This document shows, one piece after another, positions 16,306 through 26,152 of a stretch of 64,000 nucleotides of DNA. The notes below the pieces were generated by a model. The model was not told where the DNA came from. It did no database searches and worked only from the letters and a program-made list of their open reading frames with translations. The translations under genes and the position numbers were made by a program. The DNA comes from Micromonospora saelicesensis (GTDB taxonomy: Bacteria; Actinomycetota; Actinomycetes; Mycobacteriales; Micromonosporaceae), in the NCBI RefSeq assembly GCF_900091575.1, contig NZ_FMCR01000008.1, forward strand, positions 248,001 through 312,000, written 5' to 3'. Positions within the stretch are counted from its first letter, which is position 1; every line of letters begins with the position of its first letter.

Positions 16306-16380
16306 TGCCCTCGGTGGGATTCGAACCCACACTGTATGGAGTTTGAGACCATTGCCTGCTGCCAGTTGGGCTACGAGGGC
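16306..16380 (-). tRNA. tRNA with anticodon CAA (Leu by codon), class I shape
   Basis: A 75-base cloverleaf on the minus strand. The acceptor stem GCCCTCG/CGAGGGC and the T-arm GTGGG-TTCGAAT-CCCAC are perfect; the D-loop has the GG pair; the discriminator base is A. The anticodon stem is ATGGT/TCCAT with a T-T mismatch at its top and loop CTCAAAC, so the anticodon reads CAA. The variable region is only five bases (ACAGT), whereas bacterial leucine tRNAs carry a long variable arm. CCA is not encoded. The gene is real-looking, but its charging identity is uncertain. Confidence 0.85.
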
Positions 16381-16477
16381 GCTTCCCTGATTCAGCCCTG
16401 ACAGGATACCCACTACGCTGAAGGCGGTGACACCCGGCTGGGCGGGTGCCTCGTTCGAACTGGTGGGGGTAGGGCTG

Positions 16478-17098
16478 GTGGCTGAGACGCCGACGGATGC
16501 CGAGCGTAGGCGCGTACTGATCGCCGAGGACGAGGCGCTGATCCGGCTGGACCTCGCCGAGATGCTGGTCGAAGAGGGTTACGAGGTGGTGGGGGAGGCC
16601 GGTGACGGCGAGACAGCCGTACGCCTCGCCGAGGAGCTGAAGCCCGACCTCGTCATCCTCGACATCAAGATGCCGATCATGGACGGGCTGGCCGCCGCCG
16701 AGCGCATCGCCGGTGCCCGGATCGCCCCGGTGATCATCCTGACCGCGTTCAGCCAGCGTGATCTGGTGGAGCGGGCGCGGGCGGCGGGCGCCATGGCGTA
16801 CCTGGTGAAGCCCTTCCAGAAGAGCGACCTGGTCCCGGCGGTGGAGATCGCGCTGTCGCGTTACTCGGAGGTCGCGGCCCTGGAGGCGGAGGTCGCGAGC
16901 CTGACCGACCGCCTGGAGATCCGTAAGTCGGTGGAGCGCGCCAAGGGCGCGCTGATGACCACGTACGGGATGACCGAGCCGCAGGCGTTCAAGTGGATCC
17001 AGCGCACGGCGATGGACCACCGGATGACCATGAAAGAGGTCGCCGAGCGGATCCTCGCGGAGACCGCCGGCGGCGAGGTGACCCTCCCGGCACCCTGA
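16478..17098 (+). CDS. pdtaR: ANTAR-domain response regulator, PdtaR-like
   Basis: A 206-residue response regulator that binds RNA, not DNA. Receiver domain: RRVLIAEDEALIRLDLAEML with the acidic pocket, phospho-acceptor Asp62 in LVILDIKMP, and Lys111 in YLVKPF. A short coiled linker follows, then an ANTAR domain (about 150-200: RKSVERAKGALMTTYGMTEPQAFKWIQRTAMD), which in this family prevents transcription termination. It closely resembles M. tuberculosis PdtaR in length and sequence as I remember it. The frame opens at 16427, but GTG 16478 after GGGGGTAGGG gives the usual length. Its kinase partner is not in the window. Confidence 0.93.
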   Translation: MAETPTDAERRRVLIAEDEALIRLDLAEMLVEEGYEVVGEAGDGETAVRLAEELKPDLVILDIKMPIMDGLAAAERIAGARIAPVIILTAFSQRDLVERARAAGAMAYLVKPFQKSDLVPAVEIALSRYSEVAALEAEVASLTDRLEIRKSVERAKGALMTTYGMTEPQAFKWIQRTAMDHRMTMKEVAERILAETAGGEVTLPAP

Positions 17099-17111
17099 CC
17101 GGCATCGACCC

Positions 17112-18281
17112 GTGTCGAGGCGGATGGGGGCGGTGCTCGGCGTTCTCGCCGTGCTGGTGGCTGCCTGTGAGGCCTCGGCCTGTCCCGACTGTGCGGAGCC
17201 GCTACCGGTCCGGCCGGCCTGGCAGTCGGTGGTCCTGCCGGACACGCCGGGTGTGCCAGGCCGAGCGGTGCTGCGCGACGCCACCGCCTGTGCCGGCCGG
17301 TGGTACGTGGTCGGCGGCGTCATCGATCTGGCCGGGGAGACCCGTCCTGCCGCCTGGAGCAGCTCGGACGCCAATTCCTGGGTGCCGCTGCCGACTGCGC
17401 CAGTGACGTTCTACGGCCGGCAGCACGTGCTCTCCGCGGCGGCCTGCCGGGACGGACGGCTGGCGGCGGTCGGGGCGAAGAGCGGGGGCGCGCACGGCAA
17501 TCCCCGCACCGGCACCTGGAGGCAGGCGTCGGACGGCACGCTGCACGAGGTGGATGCGCCCTTCGAGCGGTACGCCGGGCCGCGCGCGGTCAACGTGGCC
17601 CGACTGGCGGCGGGGCCGCAGGGCTGGTTGATCGCCGGTAGTCGGATCGATGGTGCGGCGGCCTGGATCTCCCCGGACGCGGCCGGGTTCACGCTGGTGG
17701 AGGGCGCACCAGAGCTGGCTGGTGACGAGCGGGGGCGGACGGCGGCGTACGACGCGGTCGCCGTGCCGTCGGGCTGGCTGATGGTGGGTTCGCTGCTGCC
17801 ACCCGGGGGTACCGCGCTGGCGCCGCTGGCCTGGTCCTCGACTGACGGCCGGAGCTGGCAACGGGCCGCCCTGCCGGTGGTGGACGGGCGGGGGCAGGCG
17901 CAACGGGTGGCGGTGCTTGGCGACGTGCCGGTGGCGGTCGGGTCGGTGCGGGCTGGATTCGGCAGTTGGCGACTGACCACGCAGGGCTGGCGGCCGGCGG
18001 GCGGATTCGGGGCGGCCGGACCAGGTGTGGCGTCGGCGGCCGGGCTGGTGGCCGTCGGGCAGAGGTTGGTGGCGGTGACGAGGGACGGGGACCGTCACGG
18101 ACTGTGGCTCTCGGTCGATGTGGGCGAGTCATGGCGGCCGATGATCATGCCGCAGCCGGTACCGGACAGCGGAGACACCGCTGTCGCGGTGACCTCGACG
18201 GGAGATCGACTGCTGCTGGTGGCGGACGATGGGAAAACGTCGCGTGCCTGGTGGGCAGGGGTGTCAGACCTCGATCGGTAG
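17112..18281 (+). CDS. Putative lipoprotein with propeller-like repeats
   Basis: A 389-residue exported protein of unknown function. The N-terminus has a short signal peptide ending in LVAAC, so Cys19 would be lipidated and the protein tethered outside the membrane. The mature part repeats the pattern W-S-x-D-x-x-S-W about every 60-70 residues (AAWSSSDANSW, LAWSSTDGRSW, LWLSVDVGESW), as in BNR/Asp-box or sialidase-type beta-propellers. GTG start only 13 bases after pdtaR, so the two may be cotranscribed. No catalytic residues are recognised. Confidence 0.75.
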   Translation: MSRRMGAVLGVLAVLVAACEASACPDCAEPLPVRPAWQSVVLPDTPGVPGRAVLRDATACAGRWYVVGGVIDLAGETRPAAWSSSDANSWVPLPTAPVTFYGRQHVLSAAACRDGRLAAVGAKSGGAHGNPRTGTWRQASDGTLHEVDAPFERYAGPRAVNVARLAAGPQGWLIAGSRIDGAAAWISPDAAGFTLVEGAPELAGDERGRTAAYDAVAVPSGWLMVGSLLPPGGTALAPLAWSSTDGRSWQRAALPVVDGRGQAQRVAVLGDVPVAVGSVRAGFGSWRLTTQGWRPAGGFGAAGPGVASAAGLVAVGQRLVAVTRDGDRHGLWLSVDVGESWRPMIMPQPVPDSGDTAVAVTSTGDRLLLVADDGKTSRAWWAGVSDLDR

Positions 18282-18538
18282 CTGACGGAAGCCCGCTGGC
18301 CGGCGCCGACGAAACAAAGGTGAAAACCCTTCACGACCGAAGGTTCTTACAGGGATCGTTTCCAATCCGCCACGGCGTGTAACGGTTCGGTCAACCCGCT
18401 CGCTTGGGGCTTACGTCACAGCTCCACGGTGGGATAACGTCCGGCCCCAGACCGGCGACGACGGTCTGGTTCGTCCGCCCCCGCAAGGGCCAATAGCCAG
18501 CGGGTGGTTCGGACCATGGGACGAGGAGGGTTCGGGCC
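18282..18538 (+). promoter_or_regulatory. Upstream region of the liv operon
   Basis: This 257-base region separates the lipoprotein gene from livK and must hold the liv promoter. It contains GTGAA-AACCC-TTCAC, a 5-bp inverted repeat near 18311, and a hairpin CCAGACCG/CGGTCTGG at 18447-18469 inside the probable leader. I cannot assign -35 and -10 boxes with confidence. Confidence 0.4.
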
Positions 18539-19699
18539 TTGAGGCAAAAGCTCGCGCGCGTTATCGGTGGGGTCGCCATGGTGGCGCTCGTCGCCGGCGG
18601 AACCGCATGCTCCAGTGGCGACGATGCGGCAGGCGGGGGCGGTGACGCCTGCGGCAGCAAGATCGCATTCTTCGGCGCGCTGACCGGCAGCTCGGCCGCG
18701 CTCGGCATCAACGAGAACAACGGTGTCAAGCTCGCCGTCGACAAGTACAACAAGGAAAACGCCGACTGCAAGGTCGAGCTGGCCTCCCTGGACTCGCAGG
18801 GCAGCCCCGACCAGGCACCTGGTCTGGCGCAGAAGGCGATCGACGACACCAAGATCCTTGGCGTCGTCGGCCCGGCCTACTCGGGTGAGTCCGAGGCCGC
18901 AGGCCCGCTGTTCAGCGAGGCCGGCCTGGTCACCATCACCCCGTCCGCCACCCGGCCGAGCCTGGCCGACCAGAAGTGGAAGACCTTCTTCCGCGCGGTC
19001 GGCAACGACTTCAGCCAGGGCCCGGCGGCCGGCAACTACATGAAGAACGTGATGAAGGCCGACAAGGTCTACGTCATCGACGACCAGTCCGCGTACGGCG
19101 CCGGCCTGGCCGACGAGGTCAAGAAGCTGCTCGGCTCGGCGGTTGTCGGCTCGGACAAGGTCCAGGGCGAGGGCAAGCAGACCGAGTTCTCCGGCGTGGT
19201 CACCAAGGTCAAGGCCGCCAACGTGAAGGCGATCTTCTACGGCGGTTACTACCAGGAGGCTGGCCTGATCCGTAAGCAGCTCACCGCTGCCGGGGTCACC
19301 GCGCCGCTGGTCGCCGGCGACGGCGTCAACGACGGTGCGTACATCACCTCCGCTGGTCAGGCGGCGGCCGAGGGCACCATCCTCACCTGCCCGTGCCAGC
19401 CGGCCGCTGAGGCCCGGGGCACCTTCGTGCAGGAGTTCAAGGCGCTCAACGGCACCGACCCGGGCACCTACAGCGACACCGCCTACGACGCGGCGAACAT
19501 CCTGCTGGCCGGTATCAAGGCTGGCAAGACCACCCGTGAGGGCCTGCTGGAGTTCGTGAAGGGCTACAGCGGCGAGGGTGTCGCGGCGAGCTACAAGTTC
19601 ACCGAGAACGGCGAGCTGGACCCGGCTCAGGTCAAGGTCTGGGCCTTCAAGGTCACCGGCGGCAAGGTTGTCCCGGACCAGGAGATCCCGAAGTCCTGA
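18539..19699 (+). CDS. livK: Branched-chain amino acid ABC transporter, substrate-binding lipoprotein
   Basis: A 386-residue extracellular binding protein of the Leu/Ile/Val family (type I periplasmic fold). The signal peptide ends GGTAC with Cys24 as lipidation site. The mature protein has KIAFFGALTGSSAALG at its start, the ligand-binding region VGPAYSGESEAAGPLFSEAG, and the late YSDTAYDAANILLAGI. The start is TTG 18539 behind GAGGAGGG. It is first in a five-gene operon, followed by a strong hairpin that would let it be made in excess over the membrane parts, as is common for binding proteins. Confidence 0.95.
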   Translation: MRQKLARVIGGVAMVALVAGGTACSSGDDAAGGGGDACGSKIAFFGALTGSSAALGINENNGVKLAVDKYNKENADCKVELASLDSQGSPDQAPGLAQKAIDDTKILGVVGPAYSGESEAAGPLFSEAGLVTITPSATRPSLADQKWKTFFRAVGNDFSQGPAAGNYMKNVMKADKVYVIDDQSAYGAGLADEVKKLLGSAVVGSDKVQGEGKQTEFSGVVTKVKAANVKAIFYGGYYQEAGLIRKQLTAAGVTAPLVAGDGVNDGAYITSAGQAAAEGTILTCPCQPAAEARGTFVQEFKALNGTDPGTYSDTAYDAANILLAGIKAGKTTREGLLEFVKGYSGEGVAASYKFTENGELDPAQVKVWAFKVTGGKVVPDQEIPKS

Positions 19700-19735
19700 T
19701 GTTGGTCGCTGCTTCGGCGATTGAGTTGTGATCGC

Positions 19736-19780
19736 GGGTGCGGCCGGGAGCTGCTCGCTCCCGGCCGCACCCCAATTTTC
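19736..19780 (+). terminator. Intra-operon attenuator hairpin between livK and livH
   Basis: A perfect 16-bp stem GGGTGCGGCCGGGAGC/GCTCCCGGCCGCACCC with a five-base loop is followed by CAATTTTC. This is a good intrinsic terminator placed inside the operon, likely giving partial read-through. Confidence 0.85.
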
Positions 19781-19808
19781 TCTCCAGACGTGATGGAGCG
19801 TCCCTCCC

Positions 19809-20755
19809 TTGGACTTCAATGGACTGTTCTCCAACTTCGGGGAACTCACCACGACCGGCCTGACCCAGGGCGCGATCTACGCCCTGGTCGCGCTCGGCTA
19901 CACGCTGGTCTACGGCGTGCTGAGACTCATCAACTTCGCTCACTCCGAGGTCTTCATCGCCGGCGCGTTCGCGGCGATCTGGACCTGGAACGGCTTTGGA
20001 CTCGACCAGAACTCCCAGGTCAGCGGAATTGGATCGATCCTGTTCTACCTGCTGGTGGCGATGATCGTCGCCGCCATCGCTTCGGCGGGCACCGCGACGG
20101 TGATCGAGCGGGTGGCGTACCGACCGTTGCGTAAGCGCAACGCCCCGCCGCTGGCCTTCCTGATCACCGCGATCGGCGCCTCGATCGCGATCTCCGAGGC
20201 CTTCGGCATCTGGACCCGCCGACTGCCGGAGGGCGCGCCCAGTCTGGTGAGCAGCAAGCCGCTGTTCCATCTCTTCGGCGTGCCGATCGACTCGGTGCAA
20301 CTGCTGACGATCGGCGCGGCGCTGCTGATGATGGTCCTGCTGGACCTCTTCATCAACCGCAGCCGTACCGGCCGGGGCATCCGGGCCGTGGCCCAGGACG
20401 CCAACACCGCCGCGCTGATGGGTGTGAACAAGGACCGGATCATCCTGATGGTCTTCATCACCGGTGGTGCCATGGCCGGCGTGGCCGGTCTGCTCTACGA
20501 CGTGCGGATCCAGACCCTCACCTACAGCGTCGGCTTCCTGCTGGGGCTCAAGGCCTTCACCGCCGCGGTGCTGGGTGGTATCGGCAACCTGCGCGGCGCG
20601 CTGATCGGTGGCCTGCTGCTGGGCGTCGTGGAGAACTACGCGGCAGGTCTGTTCGGCAGTCAGTGGAAGGACTTCGCTGCCTTCGCGGTGTTGGTGGTGC
20701 TGCTGATGTTCCGGCCGACCGGTCTGCTGGGCGAATCGCTGGGGAGGGCACGGGC

Positions 20756-20759
<4 letters not shown>
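19809..20759 (+). CDS. livH: Branched-chain amino acid ABC transporter permease
   Basis: A 316-residue inner-membrane permease with about eight hydrophobic segments. LTQGAIYALVALGYTLVYGVLRLINFAH is the family N-terminal signature, and the RPLRKRNAP loop and the KAFTAAVLGGIGNLRGALIGGLLLG segment carry the coupling region that contacts the ATPases. TTG start 19809. The stop overlaps the livM start (ATGA). It pairs with LivM to form the membrane channel. Confidence 0.94.
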
Positions 20760-21857
<1,098 letters not shown>

Positions 21858-21865
<8 letters not shown>

Positions 21866-22703
21866 CACCGATCAGACGCCGGCTGTTCCGGCGCAGGCCG
21901 GCGCGCCGGCGATGGAGGCGGTCCCCAGCCGGGAGCCGCTGCTGGAGGTCGACAACGTCACGCTGCGCTTCGGCGGCGTGGTCGCGCTCGACAACGTCAA
22001 CTTCACCCTCTACAAGGGGGAGATCCTCGGGCTGATCGGCCCGAACGGCGCCGGTAAGACCACCTGCTTCAACGCGATGACCGGCATCTACCAGCCCACC
22101 AACGGTGAGATCCGGTTCCGTGGCGGCAAGATCAGCGGGAAGAAGCGCCACCAGATCACCCAGATGGGTATGGCCCGGACGTTCCAGAACATCCGCCTGT
22201 TCCCGGAGATGACCGCCCTGGAGAACGTCCAGGTCGGCGCGGACGCGCACCACAAGACCAGCGTGCTCTCCGCCCTCTTCCGGTTGCCTCGGCACCGGCG
22301 CGAGGAGCGCGAGGGACGGGAGAAGGCCGAGCGGCTGCTGGAGTTCGTCGGCATCCGGCACCGGCTGCACGAGTTCGCCCGCAACCTCTCCTACGGGGAG
22401 CAGCGGCGGTTGGAGATCGCCCGGGCGCTGGCCACCGATCCGGTGCTGCTCTGCCTGGACGAGCCGGCCGCCGGCTTCAACCCGGCGGAGAAGGAGGAGC
22501 TGCTCCAGCTCATCCGGCAGGTCCGGGACACCGGCGTGACCGTGCTGCTGATCGAGCACGACATGCGCCTGGTCATGGGCGTCACTGACCGGATCGTCGT
22601 GCTGGAGTTCGGAAAGAAGATCGCCGAGGGGCTGCCCGCCGAGGTGCGGGACAACCCGAAGGTGGTCGCGGCGTACCTGGGGGTGCCGGACGATGTTGCT
22701 TGA
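21858..22703 (+). CDS. livG: Branched-chain amino acid ABC transporter ATP-binding protein
   Basis: A 281-residue ABC ATPase. Walker A is GPNGAGKTT, the Q-loop lies in ARTFQNIRLF, the signature is LSYGEQRRLEIARAL, Walker B is LLCLDEPAAGFNP, and the H-switch is IEHDM. The inserted helix region after LENVQVGAD (HHKTSVLSALFRLPRHRRE) is typical of LivG as opposed to LivF. GTG start overlapping livM by eight bases. An extra 28-residue N-terminus precedes the usual LLEVDNVTLRFGG. Confidence 0.94.
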
Positions 22704-23403
22704 GATCGACGATGTGAGCCTGCTCTACGGGCGGATCCAGGCGTTGCACGGCATCAGCCTGACCGTGGCCGAGGGTGAGATCGTCGCGCTGATCGGCGCC
22801 AACGGCGCCGGGAAGTCGACCACCATGCGGGCGATCTCCGGGATTCGGCCCATCGCCACCGGCAGCATCCGCTTCGAGGGCGAGGACATCTCCAAGCTCC
22901 GGGCGGACCTGCGGGTCCGGCGAGGGCTCTGCCAGGCGCCCGAGGGTCGGGGGATCTTCCCCGGCATGTCGGTGCTCGAGAATCTCGACATGGGGGCGTA
23001 CACCCGGCGCGACCGCGCCGGGATCGCCGAGGACCTGGCCCGGGTGCTCGACCTCTTCCCCAGGCTGGCGGAGCGACGTAAGCAGGCCGGAGGTACCCTT
23101 TCCGGCGGCGAGCAGCAGATGCTGGCGGTCGGTAGGGCGCTGATGAGCCGGCCCAAGCTGCTGTTGCTCGACGAGCCCTCGATGGGGTTGGCGCCAATGC
23201 TGATCCAACAGATCTTCGACATCATCAAGGAGATCAACGAGCAGGGCACCACCGTCCTGCTGGTGGAGCAGAACGCGCAGCAGGCGCTGGCCCGAGCGCA
23301 CCGGGCGTACGTGCTCGAGACCGGCAAGATCGTCAAGACCGGAACCGGCGCCGAGCTGCTGCACGACCCGGCGGTCAAAGAGGCCTACCTCGGCGTGGCC
23401 TGA
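22693..23403 (+). CDS. livF: Branched-chain amino acid ABC transporter ATP-binding protein
   Basis: A 236-residue ABC ATPase, the second nucleotide-binding subunit of the Liv transporter. Walker A GANGAGKST, the RGLCQAPEGRGIFPGMSV Q-loop region, signature LSGGEQQMLAVGRALM, Walker B LLLLDEPSMGLAP and VEQNAQQALA are all present. ATG 22693 overlaps livG by 11 bases. Its last 17 codons (23353-23403, ELLHDPAVKEAYLGVA plus stop) recur with 45 of 51 matching bases at 26153-26203, just beyond the next three-gene transporter. Confidence 0.95.
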   Translation: MLLEIDDVSLLYGRIQALHGISLTVAEGEIVALIGANGAGKSTTMRAISGIRPIATGSIRFEGEDISKLRADLRVRRGLCQAPEGRGIFPGMSVLENLDMGAYTRRDRAGIAEDLARVLDLFPRLAERRKQAGGTLSGGEQQMLAVGRALMSRPKLLLLDEPSMGLAPMLIQQIFDIIKEINEQGTTVLLVEQNAQQALARAHRAYVLETGKIVKTGTGAELLHDPAVKEAYLGVA

Positions 23404-23440
23404 GCGGCCGTCACACCCCTCACGCAAGGAGTGCAGAGAC

Positions 23441-24352
23441 ATGTTCAATACCAACGGTGCCCGTCGGGCGGCGCTCGGTGCCGCCAGTGCGGCGCTGATC
23501 GCCCTCTCGCTGACGGCGTGTGGGGAGAAGGAGAACAGCGGCTCGCCCGGCGCCGGTCCGACCGTCACGGCGGCGGCCGACTCGGCGCTGGCCGGGAAGG
23601 TGCCCGACGCCATCAAGTCCGACGGTGTGATCAAGGTCGGCACCGACTCGACGTACGCCCCGGCGGAGTTCCTCGACGCCGACGGCAAGACGGTCGTCGG
23701 CTTCGACGTCGAGCTGTTCAACGCGGTGGCGCAGAAGCTCGGTCTCAAGGCCGAGTACGAGTCGGCGCCCTTCGACGCGATCCTGCCCGGTGTCGACTCC
23801 GCCAAGTACGAGATCGGCGTGTCGTCGTTCACGATCAACGCCGAGCGGCTCAAGAGCGTCAACATGGTGAGCTACTTCTCCGCCGGCACCCAGTGGGTGA
23901 CCAAGGCCGGCAACGCGGCCAAGATCGACATTGAGAACGCCTGCGGCAAGAAGATCGCCGTGCAGACCGGCACCGTGCAGTTCGACGACATCACCGCCCG
24001 GTCGAAGAAGTGCACCACCGGCGGCAAGCCGGCGATCACCATCGACCAGTACCAGGCGCAGAGCGACGCCACGGCCGCCGTGTTCAGCGGCAAGAACGAC
24101 GCCATGCTCGCCGACTCGCCGGTTGGGGCGTACGCGGTGAAGCAGAGCAACGGCTCGCTGGAACTGGTCGGCGAGATCTACGAGTCCGCCCCGTACGGCT
24201 ACGCCGTCAAGAAGGACCAGACCGCCTTCGCCGAGGTGCTCAAGGAGGCCGTCCAAGCGGTCATCGCTGACGGCTCGTACCAGACCGCGTTGAAGAAGTG
24301 GGGCGTCGAGGGCGGCGCCATCACCTCCTCGGCGCTGAACCCCGCCAGCTGA
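23441..24352 (+). CDS. Polar amino acid ABC transporter, substrate-binding lipoprotein
   Basis: A 303-residue binding protein of SBP family 3 (Gln/His/Arg/cystine class). Signal peptide with lipobox LTAC (Cys27). The first lobe starts VIKVGTDSTYAPAEF, then VVGFDVELFNAVAQKLGL, and DAMLADSPVGAYAVK in the second lobe holds the ligand-binding Asp pattern. GGAG and ATG 23441 lie 37 bases after livF. It opens a three-gene unit (binding protein, permease, ATPase) that has a different substrate class from the liv genes before it. The ligand cannot be fixed by eye. Confidence 0.93.
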   Translation: MFNTNGARRAALGAASAALIALSLTACGEKENSGSPGAGPTVTAAADSALAGKVPDAIKSDGVIKVGTDSTYAPAEFLDADGKTVVGFDVELFNAVAQKLGLKAEYESAPFDAILPGVDSAKYEIGVSSFTINAERLKSVNMVSYFSAGTQWVTKAGNAAKIDIENACGKKIAVQTGTVQFDDITARSKKCTTGGKPAITIDQYQAQSDATAAVFSGKNDAMLADSPVGAYAVKQSNGSLELVGEIYESAPYGYAVKKDQTAFAEVLKEAVQAVIADGSYQTALKKWGVEGGAITSSALNPAS

Positions 24353-24355
24353 CGC

Positions 24356-25333
24356 ATGTCGTCGGAAACGGACACAACCGAACGGGCACGGCCGGAACCC
24401 ATCCAGGCCGTGCCCGTCCGGCATCCCGGGCGTTGGGTAGCGGTCGCCGTGATCGGGGTGCTGGTGGCCATGTTCGTCCACCTGCTGGTGACGAACAAGG
24501 CGTTCAACTGGGCGTTCATGGTCGACGAGATGTTCCGGCCGCCGATCATGGAGGGTCTGCGCGGCACGCTCGCGCTGACCGTGCTCGCCATGGTGATCGG
24601 CGTCAGCCTCGGCGTCGTCGTCGCCATCATGCGGTTGTCGGAGAACCCGATCCTGCGGGGCGTCTCCTGGGCGTACACCTGGTTCTTCCGAGCGGTGCCC
24701 CGGCTGGTGCTGGCGATCCTCTTCGGCAACCTCGGCATCCTCTGGGCCCGGATCGAGTTCGGGCTCCCGTTCGATCGGCAGATCGGCGCGCTCTTCGGCG
24801 TCAACGACTTCGAGGCACGTCTGTTCGGTTTCTCCGCGCTGGAGATCCTCACGGGATTCGTCGCCGGCATGCTGGCGCTCGGGCTCTCCGAGGCGGCGTA
24901 CATGGCCGAGATCGTTCGGGCCGGGATCCAGTCGGTGGACGAGGGGCAGACCGAGGCGGCACAGGCGCTGGGCCTGAGCCGTACCCAGATCCTGCGCCGC
25001 ATCGTGCTGCCGCAGGCGATGCGGGTGATCATCCCGCCGACCGGCAACGAGACCATCGCGATGCTCAAGGACACCTCGCTGGTGGCCTTCGTGCCGGTCT
25101 CCACCGAGCTGTTCTTCCAGCTCAAGGCCGTGGGTAACCGGACCTTCCAGGTCTTCCCGATGTACGTGGCGGCCTGCCTGTGGTACTTGCTGCTGACCAG
25201 CGTGCTGCTCGTCGGGCAGTACTACCTGGAGCGGCACTTCTCCAAGGGGTTCGGCAAGAGCGCCCAGGCGAAGATCAGACTGCGCGGGATCACCGCGGAG
25301 GCCGGCGGTAGCGCGAGCGAGGCGGGTCGGTGA
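24356..25333 (+). CDS. Polar amino acid ABC transporter permease
   Basis: A 325-residue HisM/GlnP-type permease. The first 60 residues are hydrophilic and then a first membrane segment (WVAVAVIGVLVAMFVHLLV); the core has about five more segments. The motif EAAYMAEIVRAGIQSVDEGQTEAAQALGLS is the EAA coupling loop for the ATPase. A single permease gene implies a homodimer. ATG starts three bases after the binding-protein stop, and the stop overlaps the ATPase start. Confidence 0.93.
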   Translation: MSSETDTTERARPEPIQAVPVRHPGRWVAVAVIGVLVAMFVHLLVTNKAFNWAFMVDEMFRPPIMEGLRGTLALTVLAMVIGVSLGVVVAIMRLSENPILRGVSWAYTWFFRAVPRLVLAILFGNLGILWARIEFGLPFDRQIGALFGVNDFEARLFGFSALEILTGFVAGMLALGLSEAAYMAEIVRAGIQSVDEGQTEAAQALGLSRTQILRRIVLPQAMRVIIPPTGNETIAMLKDTSLVAFVPVSTELFFQLKAVGNRTFQVFPMYVAACLWYLLLTSVLLVGQYYLERHFSKGFGKSAQAKIRLRGITAEAGGSASEAGR

Positions 25334-26139
25334 TGACACAGGTGACGACACCGGCGGGGGCCGCGGGAACGGCTGGCGACGGCGTGATGGTCCGCGCTGA
25401 GCAGGTGCACAAGTCGTTCGGGTCGGTGGAGGTGCTCAAGGGCATCGACCTGGAGGTCCGCAGCGGAGAGGTCTGCTGTCTGCTCGGACCCTCCGGCTCG
25501 GGCAAGTCGACGTTCCTGCGCTGCATCAACCATCTGGAGAAGATCAACGCCGGCCGGATCCGGGTGGACGGCGAGCTGATCGGCTACCGGGAGCGCGGCG
25601 GCAAGCTGCACGAGATGCGGGAAAAGGAGATCGCCACCCAGCGCCGCGCGATCGGCATGGTGTTCCAGCGGTTCAACCTCTTTCCGCACATGACCGCCCT
25701 GCAGAACGTCGCCGAGGCGCCGGTGCTGTCGGGCCGGGAGCGCAAGGCCGCCGCCCGGGACCGGGCCGCCGCGCTGCTCCAGCGGGTCGGGCTCGGCGAC
25801 AAGCTGGGCAACTACCCTGGGCAGCTCTCCGGCGGGCAGCAGCAGCGGGTGGCCATCGCCCGGGCGTTGGCGATGCAGCCGAAGCTGATGCTCTTCGACG
25901 AGCCCACCAGCGCGCTCGACCCGGAGCTCGTCGGCGAGGTGCTCGACGTGATGAAGGACCTGGCCCGCGACGGCATGACGATGATCGTGGTGACCCACGA
26001 GATCGGCTTCGCCCGGGAGGTCGGCGACTCGCTGATCTTCATGGACGACGGTGTGGTGGTGGAGTCCGGCGCCCCGCGCGAGGTGATCGCCAACCCCCGG
26101 CACGACCGGACGAAGGCGTTCCTGGCCAAGGTGCTCTGA
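25330..26139 (+). CDS. Polar amino acid ABC transporter ATP-binding protein (GlnQ-like)
   Basis: A 269-residue ATPase of the GlnQ/HisP group. Walker A GPSGSGKSTFLRCINHLE, Q-loop GMVFQRFNLFPHMTAL, signature LSGGQQQRVAIARALAM, Walker B MLFDEPTSALDPELVGEV and the H-loop VVTHEIGFARE are all intact. The start is GTG 25330 overlapping the permease stop, or ATG 25333 immediately after it; both are in frame. It completes the import system. Thirteen bases after its stop a livF 3'-end remnant begins. Confidence 0.95.
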   Translation: MMTQVTTPAGAAGTAGDGVMVRAEQVHKSFGSVEVLKGIDLEVRSGEVCCLLGPSGSGKSTFLRCINHLEKINAGRIRVDGELIGYRERGGKLHEMREKEIATQRRAIGMVFQRFNLFPHMTALQNVAEAPVLSGRERKAAARDRAAALLQRVGLGDKLGNYPGQLSGGQQQRVAIARALAMQPKLMLFDEPTSALDPELVGEVLDVMKDLARDGMTMIVVTHEIGFAREVGDSLIFMDDGVVVESGAPREVIANPRHDRTKAFLAKVL

Positions 26140-26152
26140 GCCCGGGGGTCAG

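Noticed and set aside
16270..16413. Extension of the LAGLIDADG gene through the tRNA
   Set aside because: The frame is open there but it would include the whole tRNA; GTG 16269 has a good ribosome-binding site and the family N-terminus.
18311..18325. GTGAA-AACCC-TTCAC as a specific operator of liv
   Set aside because: A 5-bp inverted repeat alone is too weak to name a regulator; kept only as a note in the upstream region.
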